Numbered from the stretch's first letter, positions 24,322-38,178 are shown. The stretch is 64,000 nucleotides of DNA from Pholis gunnellus (GCA_910591455.2 OU342819.1:9943742-10007741), one strand, 5' to 3'. Notes: generated by a model from the letters alone, not told the origin. Numbers and translations are program-made.

Positions 24322-24650
24322 TGCGCAAAATCTCACCAGGTATCTTTGTCGAAGTCAAAATATCTCACTTAATATAAGACACCCAACAAGTACCATGCCA
24401 GTGAGATATAGGGACTTGTTTTTAGACAATGCATCTTGAATATGTGGTGAAAGGTTAAGCAATACTACTTTTGAGCATTACAGGTTTATTTTGACTTCCT
24501 CATACTGTTGAAATATCGCTCAAGTAGTTTTCCCAGCTAATTTCAAGATCTCTTCTGATTTTCAAAGGCCTAAATATTACATCTTTCTTCAAGAAATTGT
24601 ACCAAGTTGATTTTCATTTGTTCCATTGGCAGATTGTTTTTCTTCTTTTA
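24322..24650 (+). mobile_element. Degraded hAT-like non-autonomous element (MITE)
   Basis: The sequence cgcaaaatctcaccaggtat, then gtcaaaatatctcactta, aatataagac, gtgagatatagggacttgtt, and near the end tgttccattggcagattgtt follows the order of a common fish hAT-type MITE. In intact copies these phrases sit between cactgcaaaaa ends. Here the left end is decayed to gcgcaaaat and the right end is missing, so no target-site duplication can be seen. No transposase remains. Confidence 0.6.
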
Positions 24651-25089
24651 CAAGCACATTTTTTTTATTGTCACACGTCGTCGTATTATTTTTATTTTTT
24701 TGCTCATTTTTGACGTGGCCTTTTCTTCAAGAGTACTTCCTCTTTCTATACAATCTTTACCACTTTTCACAAAAAGACGTATGACTAAGAAACAGGAACA
24801 CGCTGTGGGAAACATGACGACTGGAGCTCTGTCATCCAAACTAATCAAATCTTAAATTAAACATCCTCACAATAACCATCAGCTGGTGCCATATTCAGCA
24901 CACAAAGTGCCACGGCCAAAGAAGAAAAAAAAAATCACATTTCATTTGAATAACAAATGAATCCTTTTAGTGGGAGTGCTGCAATTTTCCTCAACGTGTG
25001 CGGATAATGATCTGACTTCCAAAGGGATCACATTGAGTTTGGTAAAGGTTGCATCACCATGACAACTTGAAGAGAAGGCAGTTGATGGA

Positions 25090-25104
25090 GGGGGGGGGGG
25101 GGGG
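25090..25104. repeat. G15 homopolymer
   Basis: Pure G run within unique DNA. Confidence 0.93.
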
Positions 25105-25556
25105 TGCCGCTTTCTCATAGACTTGTGAAACCCCGTGGTGAAGGACAGCGTGGCCTCCTCATCCTAAAAACATTCCCAGGGAAAACTCCCTGTGAGCACC
25201 CAGTCAACCCCGACTTTCACGTGACCAAGGTCTGGTCAGCCCGACCCTTGTGTTCGGACCTAAAGCCGACATGGAGCTTCACGTTCACTTATAAAACAAG
25301 AGAATAATGTGTTTGCAAGCTCACCGCTATGTTAGCTTTTTAAGACCGTGTTTGTAATCCTCACACACCCTTTTGATACTCAGCACTTGTCTTTTTAGAT
25401 AAGATTTCAAAAGCAAACACAATAACGTCTTCAAATTGACTCCCATAAATCATCTCACATTATTTCCTTGCAGATGTCATGTATGTATCGCTGTAAGTTG
25501 CCTAAATGGGTTCATGAGACACGGAGGGAATTCTTGTGCGGCAGTTTGCAACGTAA

Positions 25557-25597
<41 letters not shown>

Positions 25598-26644
25598 CAG
25601 CGCGTGGAGGGAGTTAAGTGAAACAATGTGCTCGGGGTGTGCTCAGCAGCGACACACACACATATGTAAATTATGGGCTCGGCCGAGCTCAGCAGTTCGG
25701 CCCTCCTCACTCTCTTCTTCCAGCCCCCTTTAAAGCACAGGAGGAAACATGACCGTGCCGTGACTTCTCCAGGCTTACATTTCGCTCTAATCGCCTGGGA
25801 AAACAGGAAATTGCGGTCTTGGAAAACGCAATGTTTATACTTGGGTCACATTTACACAAGATCCCCTCCCCCACCTCAAACCCTCCTTTAGTTATTTGAT
25901 TTTCCTCCTTTTTCTTGTTCTTGATCTTTGTTGATTTTCTGATTCGTCTTCTTGACACCTTGATGTAATTACCACACAACGGTTGTTGTAAATCTGATTT
26001 AAAATGCATTGTTAGAACCTTTAATGGCTGCAGGTGCATCTAACAGAAACAGAGTAAACCAAGTTATCCCTGCTAACTCTGCCTCTAAGTAAGTTCAAAA
26101 CACATCCACAGCTTAGACTGCAACCTAAAAACACAGACATGAGTATAAAGTTGAGGCTCCAGCGAGGCCCGAGAGGCTCAAACGTTCATGCAAACTTCAC
26201 ATTTGTCAGCAGAACATGATTCAATTGCGGCTTTACCATCATATTTTTCATCCATCCAAGTTGAAAGGTTTCAACCACCACGGCCAGAATTGGCCCACAT
26301 CCAGTCATGTGCTTGCCCTTCACTTCAGCTCTCACCATCGCCTGTCTGCAATCTCCACAAACCGCTTGACATTTTACTTTCATTTCCTTTTTCTTCTCTT
26401 TTTTCCCGTGTGAATCCTTTTCATACACATGCACGTTTTAATTTCTAAGCCTATACGTCGTGGTCCACATTTCCACCCCCCCCCCGTCCCCGTCCTCGCG
26501 GCTACCTGTAACGCAACCTGCACAACTTCCTGATCCACGCCATCAATCATGCCGCTCCCTTCCTCTCCACAGCTTTCACACTGGCCTCAAGCCCTTACTC
26601 CCCATTTCATGGATCATGGACCTCCTGCATACTTGTACGCACTG
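25105..26644. other. Non-coding spacer
   Basis: Apart from the CA run at 25561 nothing is identifiable. Confidence 0.6.
25561..25593. repeat. (CA)16 microsatellite
   Basis: Pure CA run. Confidence 0.97.
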
Positions 26645-26699
26645 TTGTGTGTGTGAGAGTGTGTGTGTGTGTATGTGTGTGTGTGTATTTGTGTGAGTG
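26645..26699. repeat. Imperfect (TG)n
   Basis: TG array interrupted by agag, ta and attt, about 150 bases before a pure CA array of opposite phase; the two are partly complementary. Confidence 0.9.
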
Positions 26700-26848
26700 A
26701 TGAGAAACAGTGGGAGAGAGAAGTGTAACTTGATCTTTGGACATTTTGAGTGTCTTGCCTCTGCTCCGTTCTCCTTGAAGGGATGTGAATGGCAGACAGA
26801 TGAACACACCTGGATCCCTGAGGCGCCACGTGCACACAGGTGTACACA

Positions 26849-26851
<3 letters not shown>

Positions 26852-26899
<48 letters not shown>
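26852..26899. repeat. (CA)24 microsatellite
   Basis: Pure CA run. Confidence 0.97.
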
Positions 26900-26900
<1 letters not shown>

Positions 26901-27477
26901 ATCTCCATTCTCAAGCCTGCTCTAATGCCTCTCTTAAGGCCCCAGAGTTAAGGGGCAATCCTCTTTGGTGTCTCTTTTACAGGGCTGTGAAGTGTTGACA
27001 GCTGCACATTACGGAGACAAATTGAGGCCCTGAGTTTGGTGCGTCTCCAGACGTCGTAGATGGATGTTTCAGAACACTCAGAAGATAATCCAGATGGAAC
27101 CTCAGACTTTTTGGAGAAATCTCTCCGGTCCTGGCTCACAGCGTGCGGGAATGACAAATGAGGAAACTGATACAAAAAGCTCCAGACGGGTTTTCCCCAT
27201 GTTGTATAGGTGCAAGAGAATATACCGAACGGGATGTGGAGCGAAGAACTGACAGAGTGGGTAGAAGAAGGAGAGGCTGAAGACAGAGAAAGGGATTCAA
27301 ATTGGGAGACAAGAGAGAAGCAAACAGAACACCTTTTAGCCTGATACGATAATGTCAGTTGTTATTGTAACATTGAGGCTATTTTGGCACAGGAAATAGG
27401 AAAGTCATTTTTGGAGAAGGCTGTCTGCATGGAAGTGAAGGGTGCCTGGATACATGGTGGTCAGGTGGTCCCCTCAG

Positions 27478-27529
27478 ATTTGCATATAAATACAGAGACA
27501 TTTTTTTGCGTTGGCGGCAGGGGGCAGAC
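27478..27529 (+). promoter_or_regulatory. Octamer/TATA overlap and CTCF-like site
   Basis: An octamer atttgcat (27478-27485) overlaps tataaata (27485-27492). Twenty bases on, ttggcggcagggggcagac (27511-27529) resembles the CTCF core (tggccaccagggggcgc-like). Upstream of JARID2 an insulator or distal element would be plausible. Confidence 0.3.
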
Positions 27530-28782
27530 CGGGGTTAAGTGCTCGCACTGAGTTGGTTTACCCAGCAGGCCTTGGTTTAGTCTGTGGCGAAGGGCAAAGC
27601 TATCATTAGGAGCTCACCAGGCTCACCGCCACGCCACACTGATAATATACCAGTGTGGTGCAGTCTGCTGCGGGAGAGCAGCGTGTATGGTGAAAGTTTG
27701 TTCGAACTTCTCTCAACGGTGACGATCCTCGATTAGCTCTTTGTGGAGAGAAAAGAAAAGCTCAACGTCTCCACGAGCGTCTTTTCAATTTTCATGGTTT
27801 CTTCAATACCAGGATTCTGTTTTTAATTTAATTCGGCTTTAGTCTTTCATCAGACAGCAATTTAACGCTGTCTTAAGCAGCAATTTTTCACAAGATGAGA
27901 TAAACAGCCTTGTTCAACTTTATGACAATGCCTTTTTTTTTTCAAATAAAACCAACGGATTCTTAAATGATTTGTTTAGTGAGTTCCTGATTCTTGAGTT
28001 TAACTGAAACATTTAAAATTGACAAATTTGGATCTTAATTATTTTTGTATTTTTGTAGTGAATTTCTTGAAGTAACTATGCATGAATTAGATTTTTAGTA
28101 GGAGTAATTTATGTACAAATCCTTGCATTAATAGTTTCTTCATGATTTCGTTAACGTATTGACAGACAGCTGTAAATGTTTATGTATCGGTACAGATGTG
28201 TGTGTAGATGAATTACTGTTTTTTATTATTATTTTAGAGTCGTGGCAAATTAGGCCACTGCTACATTTCTTTAATTTACATATACTTTTATTATTAACAG
28301 TGTAGCTTAAAGACACTCTTCTTCCATTGCTGAAGCCGCAAACAAATGAACACAAAACAAGTTAACTCCACATATAAATATCAACACAGTTTTGACAATG
28401 AGTAGAAAATTCAGCAACTCTGTTTGTGATTAGGACTTCTAGCTTTTTCTGAGTAGCTAGCCAACATCATCACATCTATATTTAAAAAAACAACAACTTC
28501 TTTTGCAAATGTGCTAAGCAAAAATATTGCGAAAATTCTTGTAAAAGGTCAATTGAAAATAATATAATGCTCATTTTAGATTTACATGTACTTATTTGTT
28601 GATATTTGAATCAAATAATCATTTGGAGCTTCAACTTACGATAGTCACAGACTTGATAATTGACACGGACGTGTTCCTATCATAATAAGTCAACCTATTT
28701 ATAGCCAGAGCCACTTGTGGTATCACAATTAGAGCATTGCATCTATGTAATTAGCAGAAAGCGAGAGATAGAAGAGTGTGTG

Positions 28783-28815
<33 letters not shown>

Positions 28816-30528
28816 ATGCTGAAGGAAATGGAAGAGAAGTGGCGAGCTGTTTCCTGCCCCTTAGCACCTCTCTGCTTTTGTCTTGCATTTTAAGAGGGGT
28901 TCAACCTCATTGTTGAAAATAAACACTACAAAAGGGACTTACCACAGCCCTCCCTCAGCGCACACACAAATGACATAATTTGAATTTAAATAGAAGTGTA
29001 CAGTATTGTGCACTGGTGAGTAAAGTGCATCATTCATTAGCGACGACATCCTATGGTCTCCTTTAAATAACCCTTTGCGCTGCCTCACCCGTGCTCTCTT
29101 CCTTTCTGTCTTTGTTAGGAGATGACAAGACAACAATGAGGACATTTGACAACCCTCATTCACATTTCTTTGCCCACCACTTTGCTTTCTATATATTAGA
29201 TTGCATAAAAATAATTAACCCGGCCTAGCAGATTGAATAGTAGCCTCATTGGAAACGTGATTTTTTTGTCTGTTTTAGCCCATAACAAGTCATATAATTT
29301 ACATTATTGCTGACTTCAACCTTGAATTGATTGATGTGGAACTCGTTACAGATAGAGTTGATCCGTTACAGTGAACAACCTGCTCATTTTTTTTTTTTAA
29401 TCAAAGAAAAGTCGTAAAATCATTACAGTTGTGTTTTAAAGAGAATCATGACAATTAGCTAATTTATTGCATAATAAAAGTTGTTGCTCCGCAGCTGGCT
29501 CTGAATCGCTGTATTGAAGCATCTCTTGCAGTTTTCAACTGAAAACAATTGATGGAAAAAACGTATTTACAAATGATATCTCTCACATGCACTGTTGCCT
29601 GTATCTATCTAGAACAGGAATGGCGTACTCCACCACTAACAATGAAACTTCTATTGAGAAAGGTGAAAACAGAATGTAGATACGTTTAATGGTTATTGCT
29701 GTCAAACTGCCAATGGTATCAAAAACAGGGTTGGATTTCATGAAAAATATTAGGGATTATAACTGTGAGTATACGCAATAAGTTAATTGGCTAAGACATG
29801 CAAACCCACCAGTATGGTGCTGGTGTTTGACAGTTTTGTGTTGCTGCAAAACCATGGATTTCGTTGGAGAATTAGATTAGATCCTTTCACCTCTTCTGAG
29901 TATTACTTTTTCTTTTTCGCACATCCACAACATTTGCAATTCACGGGCAAATGTTTCACATCACCGTAGAGAACACAGCTGTCTTTAACTACAGATGAAA
30001 TTTTACCCACCGGCCAAAAACCGAAGAACAGATTTACAGTATATGGCTCTGTGTTTGGAAGAACAATTGCGCTGAATCACATCAAAGGTCGGACAATACA
30101 CTCCAGATTCTGATCATTTGTCTAAAAGCCTACAACATGTGTAGAGACATCGAACTAACGCTCCGCTGCACCGGTAACCTGGCTCTTCTGGATTGACGTT
30201 CTGTGGCGAAGACAGTGTAAGGGACAGGAAAAAGCTGCTGTGTTATATTGTTGTCAAGGCAGGGGGGGGGGGCCACGCAACAATGGCGAAACGCGTCCGC
30301 TGCCAAAGGAAACGTTTTATACGTAAATTGGTGGTCGATGACACATATTTGATGACCGGCAACGGTTTGAACTATGAGCCTGACACTTCAAAGAGATCGG
30401 GTTTCCTCACAAGTTTATTTCCAGTTCCTCTCTGCAATGAGTTTTTAGTGGTGTTGGCTTGGCTGAGGGAGAAAGGGGAAGGAGAGGGAGATTTCACACA
30501 CAGGGACGGGCAGATGTATGCATGCTTG
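27530..30528. other. Non-coding; AT-rich 27780-28760 and 29160-30100
   Basis: AT-rich spacer with few stops-free stretches. No exon seen. Confidence 0.6.
28776..28815. repeat. (TG)n microsatellite with one cg
   Basis: Forty bases of TG with a single gcg interruption. Confidence 0.96.

Positions 30529-30578
<50 letters not shown>
30529..30578. repeat. Compound (CT)7(CA)18 microsatellite
   Basis: CT units to 30542 switch directly to CA units. A 148-codon frame (30193-30639) is open across it but is not recognisable as protein. Confidence 0.96.
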
Positions 30579-30579
<1 letters not shown>

Positions 30580-31899
30580 GAGCTTAGACAGAGTGCTTGC
30601 ACTTCAAACAAATGGGACTTCATCAGCGTACATCAGTAATGGTTTCAGGCTGCCCCAACAGCCCTAATCATTTCCAGAGGGAGACATAGAGCGAGAGACA
30701 GGTTTTTTTTTCTTCTTCTTGCTATAGCAGTTGCAAGTGTACCTTGACCAAATCAAACAGTAAAGCATGTATAATTGTAGGATAAATTCCAGCCTGCTCG
30801 TAGAGACATGTGAAGGACACTATGAAGAGAATACAAAGAACTGTGGTTTTATTGAGGATACGCACCTTCACATTCTATGCAACATACAATATAAACACTA
30901 CTCCTTCAGCATGTTCTCAGTACAGGATGCAAGGTATAAACATAATCCACAGTGACTACAATCCAACCTCCATTGTAAGTCATGCAAACAAAGATCAGGA
31001 GAGGTTACGTTCAACAAACCGCAAAGCACCTTATTGTTGCAAACAGATGGCTGCTGTGTGATCTGGAACAAAGTCTTGCAGGTTGGCCTTGAATAGTGAT
31101 GTTTTATCTGAGGTTGATCCGACTGAAGACAACAGGTCTTCGCCTTTATGTCCAAAACAAACACGGTGTTTGTCGTGGCAAGGAGAGCTAATGTAGTGTG
31201 AATATCCAGTGTAGGATCTCTGTATTTGGAATCAAGCGAAGCTGAAAATGGCCAGGTGCTGCCGACACAAAAAACAAGTCATCAGCCGGGTCAATGTGGG
31301 CCGCTACAAAGAAAGTGATAATGTTTGAGCACCTGTGGAAAATTATTTTGTGAGGAACGCAGTGTGTTCTCAATTTGAGGAAAGAAAAGTGAGTGGGAAG
31401 TCCTCTCACTTTTTCTTTTTCTTTTTTTTTTTTAACCAGACTGTTGGAAAGCAGAGATAAAGAGAGTTCTGGCCATTTCATCATTGCCAACAGGGGAGTT
31501 TGTGCAGCTCCAGAATCAGCGGATTGAACCACTTAACAATGTGAGTGCAGTGTAAGAAAGAAAGATGATTTGGCTCCCGTCGAAGTCTACTTCCTAACCG
31601 AGGGAAAGGCAGGTTTGAATGAAATCCCCCCAAAAAAATGATTCCTCGCGGATAACGAGGATAAATGGATTTGATTGTTCCTGAGACACAAATGGACAGA
31701 TTTTAGAGAGAAAAGGACCATGTGTGGTGACAGTTGGTCCCATCATGTGACGCCCCCTTGGCAAACCAGTGGGATCTGGGCGTGTTGGTTGGCTGGTTGT
31801 CATTGCTAGGTCACGCCTGATTGGACAGTGGTCAACGGCACAGCCACACCCCTCTGTGGGGAAGCTAATCTCTAGGTAGCAGGTCCATAAAATAGAAGA

Positions 31900-31921
31900 G
31901 TGTGTGTGTGTGTGTGTGTGT
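31900..31921. repeat. (TG)11 microsatellite
   Basis: Short TG run followed by imperfect gagtgtgagtgtgagc. Confidence 0.93.
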
Positions 31922-32096
31922 TTGTGAGAGTGTGAGTGTGAGCGAGAGAGATGGGATCAGCCGTCTACACTTATAATAGTGCCAGTTCATGGCTGCAATG
32001 GAAACTTCCCTATCTGCACACACAGACACAAATACAGTATCATCTACACCACCCACCTTTCCTGTTGTTCCACACAATCGCTTCCTCTTCTCTCAC

Positions 32097-32099
<3 letters not shown>

Positions 32100-32137
<38 letters not shown>
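32100..32137. repeat. (AC)19 microsatellite
   Basis: Pure AC run, complementary to the TG run 180 bases upstream. Confidence 0.96.
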
Positions 32138-32141
<4 letters not shown>

Positions 32142-35100
32142 CACCCACAGCAGTGGTGAAACAACCCCGTGTGGGAAATAATCTGTTACATAGATTGCTT
32201 ATGATCATTTTGGTCTTTTCCCAATGACCTTACACCACAAACATCTGACAAACGACGTGCTTCCATGATATACTAATGCAGTTTACGAGCCATTACCGGC
32301 CCTGACATCCGCGTGGAGCTCCGGCTGACACAATTTGTGGTTACAGCTTCATCGCCTCAACAGTCAAAACACAGAACAGCTCTTGACAGCACATTATTAC
32401 TTACCTTGGAATGTGGAAACGGCTCCGCAGCCTGTGAGAAGCGAAAGATTTAGAGCAGAAGGAGAATTCATAGCGCCCTGTGACATCAGCCATCTTGGCA
32501 GACGAGGAAAAATTGATTGCAATCAAACAATGGGTGCAGCCGCTGAGCTCTGAGGAGATGTACCATCCTGGTAGGAAACGAACACAATGTCTCCAAAGCG
32601 CTGTAGCTCAGCTGCCGTGTCTGATCTTGTTCCTCCAGGTTTTTTTCAGGTTTGATTTCAGTCCAATTTTCTGTCCTCTTTTATTCTTTATGCCTTTCAT
32701 TAATCCCTATACTTTTCGATGATACATTGCTGAAGGTCATCATCAATTTATTCACTTGTTTTTACAAATACATCATCTGCAAATGTGTGTTACTGTTTTC
32801 TTTGTCTATTAGAATTTACCTATAGCCTTTCCTTGAAACTAAACAAAGTGTGTAATTATATCGTATATCACAGTACGACTATGAAAACATCATGTGTGTT
32901 TTGTGCGTTAAAATAATGTTATATATCTCTGGAAAACTTGATTGTGACTATCTCAGTGAAGTATACTAAGGGGCATTATTCCTTTGACTTTTTTCAGTAA
33001 ATACCTGGATGGAAAATGTTCTCTTTCTAGTTGGTAGTTTCACAGAGGTTAACATCTGGCTTTTGTCTTCAGTGGAACAGGTTGCAATCGGCTCAGGTAT
33101 TTATCGGCTCAAGCTCCATGGAAACAATTTTCGCCTCTTTTCCAGCGCAATGCTACATGATGTGTGAAGTGAATAATTACAAAAATCAATGAGGATTTTG
33201 GACAATTATTATAATTTATTTAAATAGAAAACATACAATTAATATTCTCTCCTCAAAGCCACCAGACTCCAGTCAGACAACGTTTTATAGTCGTGAAACC
33301 CATTTCATTCAAACTCAACAGAAACTAAATGAAACTCATTAAAAACATCTTTGTTAGTCTTCCCACTGTTCCAACAATCACCAACTCTGGTTTGAGAGTT
33401 TGAAAGACTGAATAAGTAACAGATGTAAAAAGAAAAAAAAAAAAAGAAGGAGTAATCACAGTCACATTTTCACTGTTTACTAATCTTGTTTTCCGGCGCA
33501 TCCGTGACTTCGAACATGACCCACAAGGGGAAAAAAACGAAAGACTGGCAATGGAAAATGAGTCTATCGACTATTTTTAGCGCGTTATCCCATGTTTAAA
33601 AAACACGCTCATGAGCGCTATTTTTGGAGGAAAAATTGTATAATATATAAAAGTAAGTCAAATTGAATGACAATTGCCTTCAATTACAGACACAGAATAC
33701 AACTGCGCTGATCATTTTTGGAGGTGATCTACAGTATATGAAATAGCTGATTACACAGTTTTACAATACGCATATGTTCTTCCTCATGCAAACTCTTTAT
33801 CTTCTTCATATCTGGAATGAATGAATGGATGGAAAGGAAAGTGTCATTTCCACAAATGAGCTTCCACAAAGTCATCGCCATGTGAAAACAACATAGCGAG
33901 GCATCACTCCCACTGTATCTGAGTAAAACGTAGGAAGGCATAAGGTTCCATCAGCCATGAGTATCACTGTTGGGTCCAAAATGACTGAGTCATGACATTC
34001 AGAAACAGACGTGTACCGTTCCTCTTTCTCAACCACAACCACTACTTTCTTTATCTCTATCAGTTTCTTTCCCCTACACCCGACGTATGAGAACTGTGTA
34101 GAGCATGTTGTCACACTCCGTGTCTGGTTGCTTGTGAATTTGGCCACAATGCTCCAATATTGCGGTCAGACAAGCTGTCTATACAAAAGACAGTCAGAGA
34201 CAGAAGGAGAGAGACGGAAGAGGCCTGTTTCCTGAGAGGAATATTGATCTGATCGTCTCTTCCTCACTTCTTCGAGCTCTAGCTCCTGTCCTCAGATAGC
34301 CCCCCGGAGGAAGAGGTTGCGTGACGAAGACGGGGGAGAGGATGGAGGCTGAAGGAGAGTGGTGGAGACAGAGAGAAAGAGACAGATAAGGGAATGATGG
34401 CGCCACAGCAGCATCCTCTCTGCCAGGCCCACAGTTCGGCACTATACAGCAATGGCACAGGGAACAGATTAATAATATATCCACACAATCTCTCAAGTGG
34501 TGTGGCTCCCAGGCACTCCATTATAACCACAAGTGCACAAGCTGCAGGAAAGCACTTTAGTCAGCAAGCCCTCAAAATGCTCTATCTGTCCATCTGTAAT
34601 GCACACCCCTCTTGCTCAAGTTCATCGCTATCAATCACAAGCTATTAGGCCCGAGGAAAAAAGCCACAACTGATAAAACCCTCACCAAAGTACATCTTAA
34701 TTGATGCTTCCATATTCATCCTTCATGTCCGTGTGGTGCAACGCTGACGTGATCTACAAGCTCATCAGGAGGAAATTAACCAACTCAAACAGGCCCTGTT
34801 TCATCCAGCGGGACCAACCGAATAAATACCCGGAACCATCTGACCGTCCGATCACATTACAGCACCCAGCTCCTTCCTCTTCCTCTCCTCTTCATTCCTC
34901 TGGGATATTTACATTTTAGTGCTGCTTTTTGTTAAAAAAAAGAAAACCAGTATACATATCCTTGGTGTTTGTGCTTATTTGATCAAAATTGTGCACCATA
35001 AAAGAAGAAATGTAAGTCTGCACACCCTTCGTTAGTGTTCTCCAGCGGGCATGAATCTTTGGTAACAAATGACGACCAACACAGCTGAGTGTGCAGATGC

Positions 35101-36359
35101 GTCCAATTACTTGACAGGTGTTGAAATAAAATTAATGAGAAGTATCAGCTAGTGGGACTCAATGCTAGCAAGTTAGGCAAACGGCATGATGGGCAATCCC
35201 AAGTGATGAATTTGTTAACGGTGAATAAGCAACGCTGTGTGGGCTTGTTGGAAAAACTAAAAAAAAGAAACCGCTTAAAACTCGCAGAATCGCCACAGTA
35301 TAATTATACTTTATATTCCCATTCAGCAAAGTAGAGGAGAATTAATAAGATACAAAATATTTGGTGAAATCAAATGTAAAGACTTGATGCCAATTTTCCA
35401 TTCAATGCATCTGTAAGTGCTGCCGAATCTTTCACTTCTTTACTTCAGGGTCGTGCAACAGTGCTCAGGCATGTGAAAAATGTGTCTTGATGACTACGAC
35501 TTCTCTTACTCAGGGAGAAGCATGCGAGTTGGTTGAGTTAAAGTTTACAGGTGAAAGACGACATAAAGTGCCCTCATCTGAGGCTTTACATTATTGATTT
35601 TTGGGTGCATCATAGAAACTTACACCATGTGTGACAACTTATTTGTATGTATATCGAATTCTCCGAAACTGCCTTATAATAGGCTACAGGGCGGGATAAT
35701 CGGACCACACAGGTTTATGAGCAGATTTGATGGGACCAGTCCTCCCTGCGATCACTGCCCATCGCCCACTGCAGCTTCCTGAAAACCTTGAGCCTGTCCC
35801 CTTGCTGCCATTAGCATGCACGCTGCTAACCTGTGAACAATTCATGAGGGCCCTCTCCATATTTCATGGGGCTGAAATGGATGTTTTATGTCAGGAGAGA
35901 GGAGTGGAAAGGGGAGAGACAAAGCAACAAGATGGAGCGAGAGACCGGTGACGAGAGCTAAAGCAAAGAAACGAGATGAGAGCGAAAGAGGAGAAGAATT
36001 AAATAGGAGGGGAGGGGAGGGGAGGGGGGGGGGTACAGAGAGAAAGGAAATTGAGGAATCTGTACAATCTATACGACGGATTCCCTCACAGCTCATCTCA
36101 GATCTCTCCACAATTAACTTCCACCTCACCTCCTTCATTCATTGGCCTGCCCTTGACAGTATGTAGGGCTTCTTGGACTCTTTGACACTGGCTAGAGGAA
36201 GAGGGAGGACAAAACAAAGGCCACGAGCGGAGGAAGGAAGAGAAGAAGAAGGAGAGAGACACAGAGACGGCTCAGCTAATGACTGTACGGCGGCGGGTGG
36301 CGGCTCCTCCACAGGGAGCTGCCCTCATAACCGACAGGGCCTGGCTGGGTGTAGTAATT

Positions 36360-36640
36360 GAAAGTAATGATAATTAATATCATCGGCATAATCACCATTC
36401 GTTATTACAGGGAGGATGTTTATGGCTTGCTCTGAAAGGGAGAAATAAGGCTCAGTTTGTTAAAAAAAAAAGAAAAGGAATCTCATTAACATTTTAGCTA
36501 TCCTAATCGTGTTTAATATCGAGGAGAGAGAGAAAGTGGAGAGTGTTTTGCAGGAGCGGCTGGGTAATTATTAATAAAGATTAAAAAAATAACATGAATT
36601 CATATTCCGGTGCTTTTCCTCTCCGTCGAACTGAAAATTG
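36360..36640. promoter_or_regulatory. Candidate conserved non-coding element F
   Basis: Contains gtaatgataattaatatcat, cattcgttattacagggagg, tgggtaattattaataaaga and atcctaatcgtgtttaatat. Dense TAAT cores, one short A9 run, no frame. Confidence 0.3.
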
Positions 36641-37249
36641 ATGTTAAATCTGGTTAAATTGGGTTTGATGTCATGGATAACAAGTTGGGATTAACACACG
36701 CGAGACTCCTCTGCATCGGTGGAATATGCATCTTCAGATGTAGGCGGCACACACGAGAGCATTTGAGAGGCAAATCATGGCAGTCAAATGTGGGAGATAA
36801 GCAGCGAGCTATGACCAGCATCAGAGCTGGTCCTCAATTCATGGTTGGCTTCTGGTTGGTGTCGTATCAGCCCGACTAATGTTGTCTGAGTCTCTGTGGA
36901 TTCGAAAGGAGAATGTCAAACTTAGTGCAGAATAAGCGAATGCATATCATGAATATATTTCCATTTGTTTGAGTCAGATATATTATGTATTACCATGGGA
37001 AACATGGAGGCAGATTAGTAACATTATGAATTCAAAGGGATGTGATACAGGCTGAATTAGTGGAGTTGGCACATGTAAGCAATCGGTCTAACTTCACAGT
37101 CACATGCGCTGTTATCTTTTTTCCGTGTCAAACAACCACAACCAACTGCTGCTATGTGAACAATATCCCATGAAGCAGACTGCACTCGGGGATGATGAGC
37201 TTGAATCCACGCACACAAAAGAAAAACACCTTTCTCTCTCACACACCCT

Positions 37250-37480
37250 CTTTAGAAGACCGATAGTTATTCAGTTAGTCCCAAGTACAATTAAGTGCCT
37301 TTCAGTTGCAAATCAGAGCAGAGCTGCGAATGCGAATAGACAATCAAGCAAGGTCGCTTCCAAAAACACAAGCTTCGCGTTAAGCCAACTCCAGCCTATT
37401 AGGGAAGGGACATATGTAGCTAAATTACACCGTGCACCCAGGGGATATGCAAATGTTCAGGACCTCCCGCATGACTTACC
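37250..37480. promoter_or_regulatory. Candidate conserved non-coding element G with octamer
   Basis: Complex, repeat-free sequence including gggatatgcaaatgttcagg, a full POU octamer (atgcaaat). A 181-codon + frame (37104-37649) covers it; this is the longest non-repetitive frame upstream of JARID2, but no domain or splice context is recognisable, so I favour non-coding. Confidence 0.3.
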
Positions 37481-38178
37481 TTCTTTTTTTTTTTTATCAT
37501 GCAAACCATGTTGGTGTGATAAGCCTCGTATGAAAAAGCACAGGGATATTGGCTCACTGTGTGCAAGTGAATGCTCCTCTATTGTGAGATGGGCAATCAA
37601 ATGCTTCCCTGATAACCAACACTCTATGTTTGGTAACGCCAAAGGGTAAATGATGAAAGCAGCTGAGTTAAAACACTTTTAAATAATGGTCAGTGTGAAA
37701 GGTGGAGAGAAGTTGTTTGATTATCACACGTCTGTGTTTACTTGGCAGCAGCGTGTGGTGTGAAGGGATGGCGATAGTTTATTCTCACCAAGCAAAGATT
37801 TCAAAAAACAAAACTATCTTAATTATCAGCCCATCTTTGGGAGCTGTTCCTTGAGACATTTGTAACTGATTTTAAAAACACTGTAATTTGTTTTTACACA
37901 GAAGTGGCTTCTCCTGCACTTTGAATTACATCTCTGCCTCTAATGGGGCTATTGGTGGAAGGGCTTCTTTGGATAATTAGATATTGACGTGTACCGATTT
38001 GCCATAATTGCAGGGATAAAAAGGAAACCCACAAGTAGCTGCTTTTCCCCTGTTTTTTTTCTGCATTTCTCTTTTTCTTTCTCTGTACTACCTCTCTTTT
38101 AATAGCCTCTATTTCCAGCATCTCCATCCAAACCCTCTCTGTGTCTTTCATTCTCGCTCATTTCTCCTGCCTGCTCAC

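Larger units (their letters stand above)
30579..36359. other. Non-coding; long spacer
   Basis: Holds the TG/AC pair near 31.9-32.1 kb, an AT-rich zone 32700-33700, and purine-rich patches at 34190-34390, 35880-36040 (with ggggagggga units) and 36180-36270. Frames are chance. Confidence 0.55.
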
